A stretch of 64,000 nt of DNA, from contig JAFMSR010000003.1 in NCBI GenBank assembly GCA_022818135.1, positions 29,434,781-29,498,780 of the forward strand. The letters run 5' to 3'. This DNA comes from Saxidomus purpurata (Eukaryota > Mollusca > Bivalvia > Venerida > Veneridae). The notes under the pieces were generated by a model that did no database searches, had not been told where the DNA came from, and saw only the letters and a program-made list of their open reading frames with translations. Numbering within the stretch: position 1 is the stretch's first letter; each line of letters opens with the position of its first letter. Below are positions 37,094 through 48,915 of the stretch, piece by piece. A program made the position numbers and the translations under genes.

Positions 37094-38680
37094 GTCGGAT
37101 AAATGACTACATAGAATCAAATGATTTATTGCACAACTGTCAAGCTGGGTTTAGAAAAGGTTTTCGACTTCAGACTATATGTTCGTATTACAACAGCTTA
37201 TACAGTATGTTAATAATAGTAAAAAAAGTTGTACTCTGCTTTTATCGATCTTAAGCAAGCATTTGATACTGTATGGAGAAATGGGCTAAGAGTCAAAGGT
37301 AAATGTTTCAGTTTTAATCTTATGAAAAATATGTACAGAACTATAAAATCTTGTGATATGGTCAACTCTGAATTGTCATTTTTTTACATTTTTTTCACAT
37401 GTAACAGTGTCGTGCGTCAGGGTGAAAAGTTGTCTCCTCTACTCTTTCCTCTTTTACTGAACGATTTATATGGTTAATTTTTACGAAACCCTCTAAATGA
37501 AGGAGTAAGTATTCCAACAGGACAAAATACGGATAGATTAAACAATTTTTGAAATTATTTATATTACTTTATGCAGATGATACGGTTATTTTTTCTGAAT
37601 CAGAAAATGTCTTCAAGAAGGCCCTAATACGTATGAAAAATAGTGTAATGAACGGAAATTAACGGTTAATACCAAGAAGTTTAAAAATAATCATCTTTTC
37701 GAAAGGAAGGCAGCCAGTCTACAATTTCAATTTAAATGACAGTACCTTGGAATCCTCTTTAGTGGAAATGGCTCTGTCTATAGATGCAAAACTCATATTG
37801 CTTCTACGGCGACCAGAACAATGCTTAGTCTTATAAGAAATTCGAATCGATTACATCTCCCAACTGATATACAATTGATCTTTTCAATAAAACCATAAAA
37901 CCTATCTTTTATATGGGTCCGAAGTTTGGGGATACGGTAATCTTGAGGTCATTGAGCGTGTTCAGCTTAAATTTTTGAAATACGTTTGAAAGACAAAGAG
38001 ATCAAAACCAAATTATATTGTTTATGGTGAAACTGGTTGTATGCCTTTAAGAATAGAAATGGAAGGCAAATTTGTAGCTATCTAGTCGGTCACACATAAA
38101 CAATTATCACCCAAACAATGTTCCAAAACATCTGTCATCTATATAACAGTTTGTACGTACTATCGGAACATTACAATGATAGGACTCAAAAAAAATATTC
38201 CTATGGCTTTTTTTCGTTCGGAGAATCCTACTCAAATGTGGTCTAAACAATATTTGGAACGAACATTACCTTCAAGAAAGCAAATGACTAAATTTGAGCG
38301 TTAAGCAAAAACTCCAAGACTTTTTTTAAGCGAGTGGTACTTATTTGTTGAAAATTACTGTAACAATACATTCTACAGGATCTTTAAGAGAGAGTCGCAA
38401 TTCGAAAACTACCAGTTATCAACTCCTACGGCATTACTACCATACATTGTTAAATTCTGGACAAGAAATCACCGCCTACCAATTGATACTAGTAACTGGG
38501 CCAGAACCCCTATTAACCTCAGAATTTGTAATATGTGTAATGATAGAATTTTGGGACGAATTTCACTATTTACTAGAATGCCCAAACTTTAACGAAGCTA
38601 GAAGATTCATTTCGGAAGCACGTCAGGTTCCTATTGATGTATGTGGCTATTCATCAAGACATTGAAAGAGGTGACTCTCC
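37094..38680 (+). pseudogene. Second LINE, reverse transcriptase to C-terminal zinc motif, multiply frameshifted
   Basis: Motifs in order: RINDYIESNDLLHNCQAGFR (37098-37160); AFIDLKQAFDTVW with the first catalytic Asp (37237-37275); SVVRQGEKLSPLLF (about 37410-37450); ILLYADDTVIFSES with the YADD active site (37561-37600, YADD codons 37570-37581). After these come decayed connection-domain blocks. The last recognisable part is CNMC, then DEFHYLLECPNFNEARR, a CCHC-type C-terminal motif (38530-38610). The motifs lie in at least three frames, so the element is dead although both catalytic motifs survive. Its 5' half is absent. The likely clade is L2/CR1-like, which I cannot resolve. Confidence 0.88.
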
Positions 38681-39904
38681 AACATGTCACAAATTAAAAT
38701 GAGAAAAACTAAATGCTAACCTTACATTTATTTTCTGTATGTATGTGTTGTACACTCACAGTAACGGCCTACACGTATATTTATGTACTTTCATCTGAGA
38801 TTGTTGTGACGAGCCTTTTGTAACATTGTAACATGTATTATCCTCATTTTTTGCATGGGGAGAGGGAGAATTATGGTTTTTGTTTTTTTTTTTTCGGGCT
38901 GGCTTTGGCATGCTGTCAACACCCAACACTATAGGCCTCATTTGCAAATTGCCCCTTTATTAAAATTGACACTTAGACCGAATGAAAACGAATATTATGA
39001 AAGGAATTGTTTTAGCAAGATATAAATATATTCAATTTTCATAAAACTGACCAATCTTATTAATATCTGTTTTTGTATATCTTTTTTTAATTATTAGCTT
39101 TTTGACATTGTGAGTTAAACAACCGTCCAGTCATGAGATGGCTGTTGTGTAAATGTTACACTGAATTTCACGAGATAAAACAATCCTTGCATTAAGTTTA
39201 GAAATTGATTGCTTCAGCGAATGTAAATAATAAAGGGAGAGATTTCTACAGTTTAACATCTAACAAAACATTTTGCCAACATGTAAAACATTAAACACAC
39301 AGCTTAACTAGAGCAATTTAACAAGCTTTTGGTTTTTACACTGTATAAATTTCTCTATTCAGCCGCAAACTGCTATTAAATATTAAATGTTATAGGGCTT
39401 TATGTTTTTTTATGACCTTTATATAACTTTTTTGCTAAGTTATATAAAAATCGTTACTGCAAGAGAAAGCGAAATATTGCAAATCACGCTTTACTATCTT
39501 AGATGAATATATAAAAATTAATATTTGCTACAGCTTTTAAGCTAATGATCCGAGAAAGGAACTAATTCAGCGGGTCTAAGCTTACTAAATGTTACAACAA
39601 TAGCATCATTAGATGTGACATTTCAGATCCAATTCTCCAGAATGATAAATCCTCTGCACTGAAGTAATTGAGCAAAGGTCAGAAATGTAAATACTGCTTG
39701 ATAACAGCTATGTAAGAATGCCTATTGTTAAATACAAGATATATTTTGCATGCATCATTTCCCTCCTATAACAGACATTCTTTTTGAACAAATATTAATA
39801 TTTAACATTCAAGTCTTTTTCACAAACACACATGATACCAGCACGTAATACATTATTCTCCTCAAGAAAAGGAATAGAATTGTAAACGTTCGAGAAAATT
39901 GCAT
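38681..39904. other. LINE 3' flank, then unrecognised sequence
   Basis: The first 250 bp may be the 3' untranslated region of the preceding LINE and includes a T-run at 38881-38894. The rest shows no feature. Confidence 0.4.
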
Positions 39905-40269
39905 TTAAAGAGGCACTTCCTATATCAAGCAGATTATATTCTCGTGTTCAATGAACGTGGTTAATGAATACAATTTCAACGTAGAATCTATGGTGAAAAT
40001 GCGTCATCTTACCACAATCAATCAATATGGAGGCTTTCTTTAATAAATCGCATCCACCCATTTATGGGACAACAACAACTCTACATAATTATATAGATTA
40101 TTGAATGGTTTACGTTACTTGAGTATATTTTAAACCGCTGATTTTATCGATAAAGACTGGAAATGCATAGCTGAAACTTTAAAAATAAGTTATAATACTT
40201 CCAAAGATTCTCTTATTTATGTTTTGGAGGTTATTTAGTCGGCATCAGTTAAAGGGTATGTCCCTTTAA
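39905..40269 (-). mobile_element. M1 MITE, TTAA-flanked, 365 bp, reverse orientation
   Basis: TTAA at both edges. Left end agaggcacttcc; right end, reversed, agggacatacccttt. The interior is the reverse complement of the 29036 and 30582 copies, with gcgtcatcttaccacaatc against the gaggcatttttcgcc region and caacaacaactctacat against gtagagtttttgttg. Confidence 0.8.
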
Positions 40270-40947
40270 ACACAAATTTAGGACTGACTGTGTTGAAGTC
40301 GATTACTCAATTAAGAAGCCAAATATAACTTTTATTACGAAGAAAAAAAATTATCTTACTGTCGAAAGCGACCTTTACCTGTACAATAATAATTTCTAAC
40401 ATTTTTTTTTAAATCAGAATATATAAATGTCGAGGAAGCTCTCCCTCTTAAGAAGCCTATTCTAAAGAACCAAACATTTTTTTCTTTGCTTTTATTTTGT
40501 AACTGTTTATATTTTGAATAATGATGTTAAACGATTATTTTTAATATTTCTCTTAAGTTTATTATTAACAAGGTCATTACATGACAATTAAAGCACAGAT
40601 CAGCTGTTTCTTCTATTTCTTCAAAACATGAGCATTTGATAATACATATAGCAATTTTAATTAACATGAAAACATATTTGTCTCATTTTCATAGGTCATT
40701 ATTCTATAATATAATATGAACAATTAACAAGGGGAATGAGGTTTAAAGCGTTTAAGTTGAAAATCGATTACACCGGTTCAGATGAACATATTTATTTATG
40801 ATATTGTGTAAATGGTTTAGTTATTATAATTTTTATTTATATCTTTATTTACTATGCGATGAATAAAGTTAAAAATTTAGCCCAACAATATTTTCAGCTG
40901 TAGGCTTTTTTAACACACCAGTGAAGATAAGTGGATCTAAAGGTTGG
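40270..40947. other. No recognisable feature
   Basis: AT-rich with poly-T runs; no gene or repeat recognised. Confidence 0.4.
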
Positions 40948-41523
40948 CTAGTTTAATGTTTTAGTATTGTTGAATTCCAAGTTATTTGCTACTGCAAATG
41001 GAGTGAAACTATGTGCCATCATATCTTTTGTTGGGAGATTCACAAACTGAAGCAATTTTCCTCAAGCCATTACATTATGTGCATCATAGGTTTCACAAAG
41101 CAAAGATGACACAAGATCTACTTGTTTCAAAGACTGCCTGGCATATAACTTTCTTAAAACAGACAGTGAATCAATAAAAGCACACTTTAAAAATTTATAC
41201 AGAGCACCAATGTTCTTCAGAGTTGAAACTAAAATCTGTCAATCAAAGCGCCGTCTGTTATGCGCAACTAAACATACTCTTGTGAACTTTCAAAGCCAGC
41301 TAATCATTTTATTAAAAGCTGATGTGATTGGAACTGATTCTACAACTTTTCCATTCACTTTCATTTCTTCTCCAAGCATGGCTATGTCAGTCACATTGGT
41401 TGCATCTTCACTAATTGGAACTGTTAGAGTGACAAATGTGTTGAATTGGGCTCCAAACTTCACCTAGACTGCAGCAATCTGTGTTATATGGAATAAGACT
41501 CTTCCTTCATCTGCAAATAACAT
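40948..41523 (-). pseudogene. DEDD-family 3'-5' exonuclease-like domain, interrupted by four in-frame stops
   Basis: One reading frame runs the whole length on the minus strand without any frameshift. After ATG at 41523 it reads FADEGRVLFHITQIAAV (Exo I region, normally an F-D-x-E-T-type motif; ITQIAA is a typical continuation). Then come FNTFVTLTVPISEDATNVT, KVVESVPITSAFNKMISWL, CLVAHNRRRFD (Exo II, AHNxxxFD), DSLSVLRKLYARQSLKQVD and LLCETYDAHNVMA (Exo III-like, YDAHxxxx). Stops are TAG at 41464-41466 and TGA at 41290-41292, 41239-41241 and 41062-41064. The last metal-binding Asp of Exo III cannot be placed with confidence. Such stand-alone DEDDh domains, related to the exonuclease-like domain of PML, occur in multi-copy bivalve and cnidarian genes; that link is from memory and is inference. 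Without the stops it would be a nuclease. As read, it is a pseudogene. Confidence 0.6.
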
Positions 41524-41631
41524 TGAAATAAACATAAAAATGTAAATAAATGAATATTCTTTATTTTATCTAAAGCCGGGTACATGTACAAGTATATGGT
41601 GATAAATCGTTAGGCTAATTGACCGTTTGAC

Positions 41632-41702
41632 TTGATAGCTCAGTTGGTAAAGTGACTACTCTGACAGCGGAAGGCCCTGGGTTCTAGTTCGGGTTGAGCC
41701 AC
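41632..41702 (+). repeat. tRNA-like sequence (SINE head fragment)
   Basis: A clear A-box, tagctcagttgg, is followed about 45 bp later by a degenerate B-box, gggttctagttc. The T-stem and acceptor stem do not pair properly, so a functional tRNA is unlikely. Confidence 0.5.
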
Positions 41703-41784
41703 AATTGTTAAACCATTACAAAAAGTATGTAACATGTTCTCTCGATGAAATAAGAATACCATCTTACACAAAAAACAAAGTCTC

Positions 41785-41915
41785 TTTTTATTTTATGCTA
41801 AAATACCGCTACTTTTGTTGAGTTTGTTTCAATGAAATGTCAAAAACTGCTGGAAATATAAAAAGCATTGGAATGTCAATTTTATTTCACTGAAAACCAT
41901 AAAATAAACTTTGTT
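41785..41915 (+). repeat. Hairpin element H, copy 4 (partial, diverged)
   Basis: ttttatgctaaaataccgct, then acttttgttgagtttgtttc and ttttatttcactgaaaac, follow the middle and right parts of copy 1 (33590-34085). The long hairpin is absent. Confidence 0.65.
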
Positions 41916-41958
41916 ATTCATAATATTATTATAAACAAAAATTTCAAAAAGCATTTAA

Positions 41959-42072
41959 TTACTTTACTGCTGGTGATGCATCTAAAGATGGACCCATGTC
42001 TTCTATCAAACCACTAATGTTGGCTCGTGCAGCAAGAGAATCTTGACTGGCAATTTTCCTGAAAAGTTTCAT
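41959..42072 (-). CDS. Possible 3' exon of an unrecognised gene or element
   Basis: A short frame on the minus strand reads MKLFRKIASQDSLAARAN, then ISGLIEDMGPSLDASPAVK and a stop at 41959. A plausible splice acceptor (cttttcag) precedes codon AAA of KIAS at about 42058, so it may be an exon instead of an independent ORF. The amino-acid composition looks protein-like, but I do not recognise a family. It lies between the exonuclease-like pseudogene and a second exon-like block at 42950-43021 on the same strand and could belong to the same decayed gene. Confidence 0.3.
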   Translation of the reverse strand: MKLFRKIASQDSLAARANISGLIEDMGPSLDASPAVK

Positions 42073-42424
42073 TTTGATAAATTCAATTATTATTATTAAT
42101 CAAGCGAGCTTATCAAAAGAAATCAGCATCATTTACAAGAAATAATCATCCCGGTTCCAAGCGACAGTACATCCCGCAATTATTTACTCCATTGTCAACC
42201 ATGTACAGTAAATAGGGTCATTACAAAGTGTATAGCCTATAACAATTAATTGAATTATAACAAACTCCTTCTGTGTGACAGTGTCATTGACTTCTTCTAC
42301 TTTTACAATAAAATATGAATATTGAAAAAGGTACACTTAAATGAATGCAAGTACTACCATTTGCAAAAGAATGCCTTATATGCTAGCCGTACAGAATTGC
42401 CATACGGTACGTAATATGCTGCCT

Positions 42425-42830
42425 AATTCTCGGCTTTGCCAGGATGTCATCCTGACTAGTTAACCAATCGGATTATAAGGTTGCGTTCATTTCTTCATTA
42501 AAAGTTGTGAAAGGTGAAAACTCAGTCTTTACCGTTGACTCATATGCAAGTTTAAATTTATTTTAAACAAAACAAAAAGCTTTTAATGACACAGAATTGT
42601 TATAAAAACAATCGGATTGTTTCAAAATAATGGAAGATCTTGGTCTTCTTTCATTTCTAATCTTGGTTAATGTATTATTCAAAGTTAAAGAAGCATAGAG
42701 ACCAGCGATAACAGCCAAGGAATCATCTTTCCCGAATGTAAATAATTTATCAGTACCGGGATGTGCGAAGCCTAGCCTCAATATTTCGCCCTAGCGCACA
42801 GTTTGTTGGGCTAGTGCGAAGCCGAGAATA
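42425..42830. repeat. Possible MITE with attctcggcttygc inverted ends
   Basis: attctcggctttgcc near 42427 and, inverted, gcgaagccgagaat near 42813 could be the ends of an element of about 400 bp. The right end runs into (aat)n. Only one copy is seen, so this is tentative. Confidence 0.4.
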
Positions 42831-42949
42831 ATAATAATAATTACAACTATGTGTGCATGTACATAATGATCTATCTATTGCTGAAAGCGGCAATGAGTAC
42901 AGATTGTATTTCCTTATTCAAAATGCAATTATTTACAAATACACCATAC

Positions 42950-43021
42950 CAGTTCCAAGTTTGGTGTTCAATGCGAACCATGGCATCCCTCGGCGTCCCT
43001 GTTTAGATGGTTCACGTTTAA
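42950..43021 (-). CDS. Possible internal exon, Arg/Lys-rich
   Basis: Between an acceptor (cttacttaccag, ending at 43022) and a donor (GTATGG, starting at 42949) the minus strand reads VKREPSKQGRRGMPWFALNT, then KLGTG, in one open frame. The basic stretch followed by PWFALNTKL looks like real protein. I cannot name the family. It may be an upstream exon of the decayed gene ending at 40948. Confidence 0.3.
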
Positions 43022-43107
43022 CTGGTAAGTAAGCTGGTAAGTTAATGGCACTGGCCCAAGTCCACACTTTGACAACATCAATAAAGACAGAAGACAGAAT
43101 AATTTTC

Positions 43108-43282
43108 ACTCCACCAAATTATTTCCTTCTAAATTTCCAAGGTCAACATTCATTAGAAGCCGTAAACGATATCAAACAATTAGGAAACATAAGCATGATA
43201 AGGTCTGACAGAAGAACCTGTCACTCCACCAAATTATCTTCTTCCAAATTTTCACGGTTCACATTCATTTGGAAGCCGTAGT
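43108..43282 (+). repeat. Two-unit direct repeat, period about 115 bp
   Basis: cactccaccaaattatttcc ... gaagccgta at about 43108-43165 recurs as cactccaccaaattatcttc ... gaagccgta at about 43223-43281. It accounts for the 78-codon plus-strand frame here, which I do not consider a gene. Confidence 0.8.
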
Positions 43283-45453
43283 TTCTGTTTCCTGGTTTAC
43301 ACAATACATGTGATTGTTCTTGATATGCTTCCTTCGCCATACAGTTTGCTTGCTTCGTAAAAAACGTCCTTTTTTATCACGATTCATCTTTGTTGTTTTT
43401 CGCGAAAACAAATTACTTTCGATTCGCACTTATCACTTCCGGTTTGATTTTTATTTTATTTTTCAACATAATTTGATTATTCAAGCTAATAGTAGTAGTT
43501 AAATTCAATATAATTTAAGAAATTAGTAACTTAATGAAATATTATTTCGTAATAACAAAATAAATCACATGTAAAAAAATATCCGGAAACTACGGCAGTT
43601 TACCGACATTTACCGATCTTCGAAATTATGGCGGGAAATTTTTACAGTCGTCCTACCTTAAATACAGCACTGGATGACCATTTCATTACAGCAAGTGATT
43701 CAATCCAAAACCACTTTAATTTTTTTTCTGATAACTGAAAAAGTTGGATGCAAATAAAAAGTGAAACATGCAACCAAATGATTTAGCTGTTAAGTATATT
43801 TAGCAGTTTTGAAATAAGCGTTTTAAACGTCGGACCGGGTCATGATATGATAAGTCGATTTTATATATTAAGCAAATAACAACATTTTGCATTGGATTTG
43901 GACTTGAAGTAATAAAACACTTCACTAACAAGATGATCTAAAAGAAAACAAAATGCCTTTTCTACGACATATATTTTGCAGACGTTTTTGCTGACGCTCC
44001 TTTAAATCCGTAATAGTGTCTAGAAGAAGTTCCTTCTTTTTTGTCGAGTACCAATGTGATGTTGAATGCCTACAGACATAAACAATCAGCGTTAGACGCA
44101 TGAAATATTAACTCTTTTGGCACGTCGTTCCCGATCTTCACAGCATAACAAGGATACGTGTTGTGTCGCACTGCCAGAGACATATAAAACTATAGATTGA
44201 TTAAAAATAAGTAATTCAATGACAATATACCTGCTGTAGTTAATATCTGGATTGGCAGCCAACGACAGTTATTGCGTCAGTACGTGGAAAGGGAAAGCTT
44301 TTTTTGTATATGAACATCATGCATACTCATTCAGTAGAAATAAATAATGTAGGACCATACTGACAGTACATTAATTGATGCGTATCTGTATACAGCCTAA
44401 TATCTTTCATTATTTCACACCTGTATGATTTTAACCAATTGAAAACTTTTGTTTACATCACGTGGTGATAAAATAGAAACCAGTATTGTACTGTACGATT
44501 TGATATGCATTTACGGTTTCGTAAGACTATAATATCATCATCAGAAACCTAACCATATATTTTTTTCGTATTGGACTCGAGTCCCAAAAATCCATATTTT
44601 TTCCATATTTGACAGGACAACTTGTACGATTTTTTACCCTTCCGAGTTACTCCCCTTGTCCTTAACTTAATGGACATCGTGGACAACTTTTTCTCGACTT
44701 TTACTTCAAAACTGCAATAAATGGATAGAACATTATCTAACTAAGAAAATGAATACCCACAACCCTATGTTTATTTCAAAAATAATTTACAGTCACTTTT
44801 TCGATTTTTATGTCTGCTTGCAATTTATGTAAATAGTCCGGCAGCAATGAGAGCAAAGCGGCGAAGGATAAGGTTATCTTTCGCCGGTAAATACACGGTA
44901 ATATGTAGTTTTTCTGTCATTTGCCATTATTAATTATGGTGTGAAATACAGAGGTTATTTAACAGTGTTGAATACAATAATGAATTCTATTGGACGAGTA
45001 CACAGCAGTAATAATCCATATTTGGACGAGGTTGACCGAGGATGAAATCCAAGGTCAATATCATTATATTTTACAGGTAATGAATTACTCTGTGTTATAA
45101 ACGTAGTCCTGTTCTTAATCCAGCGAAATGATTTCATTACTTATTGCCAACGGTTTCGTATGCTGACGAAATAAGTAACTGAAAACGATAGCAACGATAA
45201 AGTGAGAATTTCGTATTGACAGATTTTAACTCCTAATGTACATATTTTAATCTGAAACATTGATTAAGATATGGTAACTAAGTGTAAAAATCAAAGCTAA
45301 TATTAAAATTGCAACTATAAATTTGTAGACTGTTTTGTTCGATATACTTTTATCTAATTTGCTTTATTGTCTTTGCTAATGACTTATCATAAGAATGATA
45401 TGAGGGAAAATTCAACAACAACACGTTTTTTTCTTTATAATTTATTTGATCAT
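43283..45453. other. Intergenic, nothing recognised
   Basis: About 2.2 kb of AT-rich DNA with no supported gene, RNA or repeat. Confidence 0.4.
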
Positions 45454-45486
45454 CAACGTTTCGGCTGACGCCTCCATCAGGATAAT
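45454..45486 (-). other. Retroelement-end-like motif, possibly degenerate hammerhead-like
   Basis: On the minus strand: cctgatggaggcgtcag, then ccgaaacgttg, followed by aaataaatt. The order CUGAUG, short GGC/GCC stem, GAAAC resembles the hammerhead ribozyme core found at the ends of Penelope-like elements. The conserved A after CUGAUG reads G here, and I see no convincing outer stem or Penelope coding sequence nearby. Confidence 0.3.
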
Positions 45487-47270
45487 ACATGTAAATAAGA
45501 ATAATAGAAATACGTAAAATTGATACCGAGATGAAAACAATATTTCAATTGTTCTTATACTTAAAAGGAGTCTGTCCTCTGAACAAAACTGTCGATATAG
45601 CAGTTAAAATTGTTTTGGCTTTATATCACTTTAAAGGAAAATAAATAAATTTAAACAGTGACAAACGATGATGCATAAATAACTTCCAATTATATTTTAG
45701 CAACTGCTGAAAGGTACGCTCCATTTGGTTTACTCTTGTCGTGAAATCCTTTATCCAAATGTGGTTTGAACTCACTCTCGGATATTTTTCGACCTGTATT
45801 GGCAGGCTATAGTTGCTTTATGACAAATTCATAGGTTTCGTTTGCGTGCCTGTGTAGGAGAGAGAAAATGACAGCTTTTCTTCTAACTTGCTGCATACAT
45901 GTACATGTATATCTACTGCCCTCTAGAATACATACTTAATAACTGAAAACAAAAAGCAAAGATTAAAGTTAAATTTGTTTAACAATGATTTCTCAATCGA
46001 CATTTTTAACTCCTGAAGGTCGTTCAATAATCAAAGAATGCAAACTAAATGTTAAATTAATTTGAAACCAAGTTTACTGACTCCAACAGTCTACGAAAAC
46101 ATCCAAAGCAAAAGATTAGCATTGTCCTAAATTATACACCTTGTTGTGTGTATGGAAAACAAACTATTTGATGGCATTTTAATCATTTTTCAAAGTAACA
46201 TTTCTCTAGTTTAGAGTTAAATTGAAGCTTGTGGTTAGGTATTTCAAGTTCTTTGGTCATAGATATAACAGCAGTGAATGAAAAATGAATTTAACCAAAG
46301 AACTGTTTGCTCATAATGTTAGACAGGTGTTTTCGTTCATAGCAACAGACTGAGCTCATGCTGGTGAAAATTGTGTAAAACGTGACCAGCTCGAGTTTTC
46401 TCTGATTATGCTATATAAACTTAAAAGCATTTTAACTAAAGTATCTGTTTTGTCTATTAGTTTATATGAATGTATTTTAGTTCGATTACTAAGATATCTT
46501 CCGTAGCTTATTGAATCGCTCAAGAACTCTCACTCCAGACACGGACGCTTGGGTTTAGAAGAGCGATTTTTGCCTAAAGGTGTATTTTGTAATAATGTCT
46601 GCTTGTTTCATTTGTAATTATAGTTTTTATTTGTTTGTGAAACAAACAAATTTACTTACCGTTTTCCGATGCCTATTCCTTAAGTACCAAATCTGAAAGG
46701 AGCTCCGGCACGTCACTCAGCATATAATCCCAAATTATGATTCTTCATTCGAAACCATATGGCCATCGCAGACATTAAAGTTGTATTGTTTAAATATATA
46801 ATGTTATAAACTCATGCAGCATCAGCTAAATTTTGTAAATATAACTAAAGTAAACTGTTCCCGAATAAGAACCGCGGATGTATTTCATTTTACAATGATG
46901 CGTAAAAATAAGGGACGATTTACTATATATATACGCCCTATAGAAATAGTTCCGATTTCTTAACCCGCCGGCCATTTTTTAAACCTTATGTGGAAAGAAA
47001 ACATATGTTTTGGAGTTTCTGTGACAACAAAATGTCTAATCCTGATCGTTATTTTAAAGAATGAAATATTTTGTACAGCCAGGAATATTTACGCGCATGT
47101 TTACACATTCTCTTTTTACGAATATATCCATCCATTCATAAATTTTTTTCAATGCGCGGCAAGGGACGTAATTATAATTTTACTTATTGCTGATATGTTT
47201 ATTCTGCGGACCTAGCGCGAGCAAGTCTGCGTTCCTACGTGTATTAGAAATACGCGTAGGATACGTAAGA
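45487..47270. other. Intergenic, nothing recognised
   Basis: AT-rich DNA. A short perfect hairpin (tttgtttgtgaaacaaacaaa) lies near 46628-46650. No gene supported. Confidence 0.4.
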
Positions 47271-47460
47271 GGGAAGCGGTGGTGTAGAGGTTAAGGTGTC
47301 GGCCGCTCATCCTGGAGGTTGCGGGTTCGAGCCCCACTGGGGTCACGAGCGTACTTCCTCATATGACACCAGTACTGGTTTTTCCAGGAAGCGGACTCGA
47401 GAGTGACTCGATAAGCTACAAGCTTTCTTCACAATCGAGCTAAAATAAATTAGTATAAAC
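47271..47460 (+). mobile_element. tRNA-derived SINE
   Basis: The tRNA-like head has an A-box, tggtgtagagg (about 47280), and a B-box, ggttcgagccc (about 47324), at normal spacing. Next comes a central block, caccagtactggtttttcc, then aggaagcggactcgagag, and a 3' part ending caatcgagctaaaataaatt. Head, body and AT-rich tail make a complete SINE layout. The central block resembles the conserved domain of bivalve SINE families (MetaSINE-type); that name is from memory. It is transcribed, if at all, by Pol III, and depends on a LINE for mobility. Confidence 0.8.
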
Positions 47461-48189
47461 TAATGTCGATGTTTAAACGATTTGTAATATTTCATAGGTG
47501 GTGATTGTTTTAAGTAGAAGGCAATTTACCCTACATTCGACTCTAGGCCTCGTTATCTTGAAACGCCTCGAATGAGCTATTTTATCTTATCTATCAATGA
47601 CTGCAGAAAAACATTTGAACATCGTTTCTTCCTGGTCTCAACCATATTCGTTCTATAAATGTATATTGTGGCATTTTAGATACGCATTAATACTTTGTCG
47701 GTCCACACATTAAATTGGTCCCCTTGTTGATCGGTGCTATTGCCTGCTCGTTTGTGTTATCAAAGCGCCGTAACTAGCTGCTCGGTCAGTGTCTGATTTT
47801 AGACAGTAGGTGAACACATTTTGTTGAGTACAGTGAAAACCCCTGCTATCTATGTGTACCGGGAATAGAAACAGAGACAATTCGATCCAAAATACGATTT
47901 ATAACTGTTATTCTGTTCATATCTTATTACCAACTGGTATAGCCGTCACTAATGAAGATTACAGACTGAAATAGCTGTCACAACAAAACAAAGAACAAAT
48001 AGTTTGAATACACAAACAAATCCAGCGACCCTAGCGCTTTGATTCTTGTTTTCTTTGTATATTCACGTACTGTGAGAACCCCGCAGTCACTCGGCGAACG
48101 CATTTAAAATGTCATAATTCACTACCCAAGTATCTTTGATCTCAGATACTATCACGCTCGGTCGCTAGAGGCAACGAGCTTTTCAAACA
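47461..48189. other. No recognisable feature
   Basis: No gene or repeat recognised. Confidence 0.4.
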
Positions 48190-48310
48190 GCTGGGTGAAC
48201 TCAGGTACGCATAAAATCAATGTCGTTGCCCAAGGACACACCTAGTGCTCCAGCTTTGATTCGAACCAGGGACGATCAATTCTGGAGGCTAGCTGAGCAA
48301 TCAAGGCTCT
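48190..48310 (-). repeat. Probable SINE remnant, reverse orientation
   Basis: On the minus strand: gattgctcagctagcctcc (A-box-like), then ctggttcgaatcaaagc (B-box-like), followed by a block complementary to ttgcccaaggacacacc. The order fits a tRNA-derived head followed by a body, but the copy is diverged. Confidence 0.45.
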
Positions 48311-48664
48311 TTTGTCCTTTAAGCACTGCACCTACGCGATGTTTTTAAATCTTAAAGTTTAGTTAATGAATGGCTCTTTTTCAATCAACGAAACTCCTAC
48401 GACCGCAATATTTACAATTAAATCATCTTTTCTAGACACTTTCAGCTTGAGAAATTCTGTTGCAAAATTATGAGCTTAAATATGTCTGGAAGAAATACAG
48501 ATTATAAAATCACAGCAAATTTTCTACTTGCGTACTAAAGATGATAGCTGCAAATTGCAATCTGTTATTTTGCATCTGGGAGAGACTAACACTGTATTCG
48601 GACAATTTGTATGTCTCAAGTGATCAGTAATGGATACGACATTTGCATAATAAGACGGTGGTTA

Positions 48665-48740
48665 TTAAAGGTACAATCCCTACAACTAGCTGATAATATT
48701 ATCTAAACATAAATATTGTGTTCAATAAACGCAAACTTGT
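48665..48740 (-). repeat. Partial M1 MITE (one end)
   Basis: ttaaaggtacaatccctac, then agctgataatattatctaaa and attgtgttcaataaacg, match the reversed right end of the M1 copy at 30582-30938 for about 75 bp. Confidence 0.7.
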
Positions 48741-48864
48741 ATAGTAATAGAAGAAAAAAAACTATATAAAAAATGTCCATTTCTAGAAATGACATTAACC
48801 TTCTAGGCATCAATGCGTATAACAACTATTATATAATGTTGTTGGATAATAAACATCTTATAAT

Positions 48865-48915
48865 TATTTAGTACGCTGTCAAATCAAATTATGACAATAA
48901 GATAAGAACATCGAT
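48865..48915 (+). repeat. Dispersed direct repeat, copy A
   Basis: ttagtacgctgtcaaatcaa, then attatgacaataagataaga and acatc, recur with small gaps at 49815-49862. Confidence 0.7.

Noticed and set aside
41632..41702. Possible functional tRNA gene
   Set aside because: The A-box is good, but the T-arm and acceptor stem do not pair; kept as a tRNA-like repeat.
43045..43281. 78-codon plus-strand frame
   Set aside because: It spans a two-unit direct repeat and lacks a recognisable domain.
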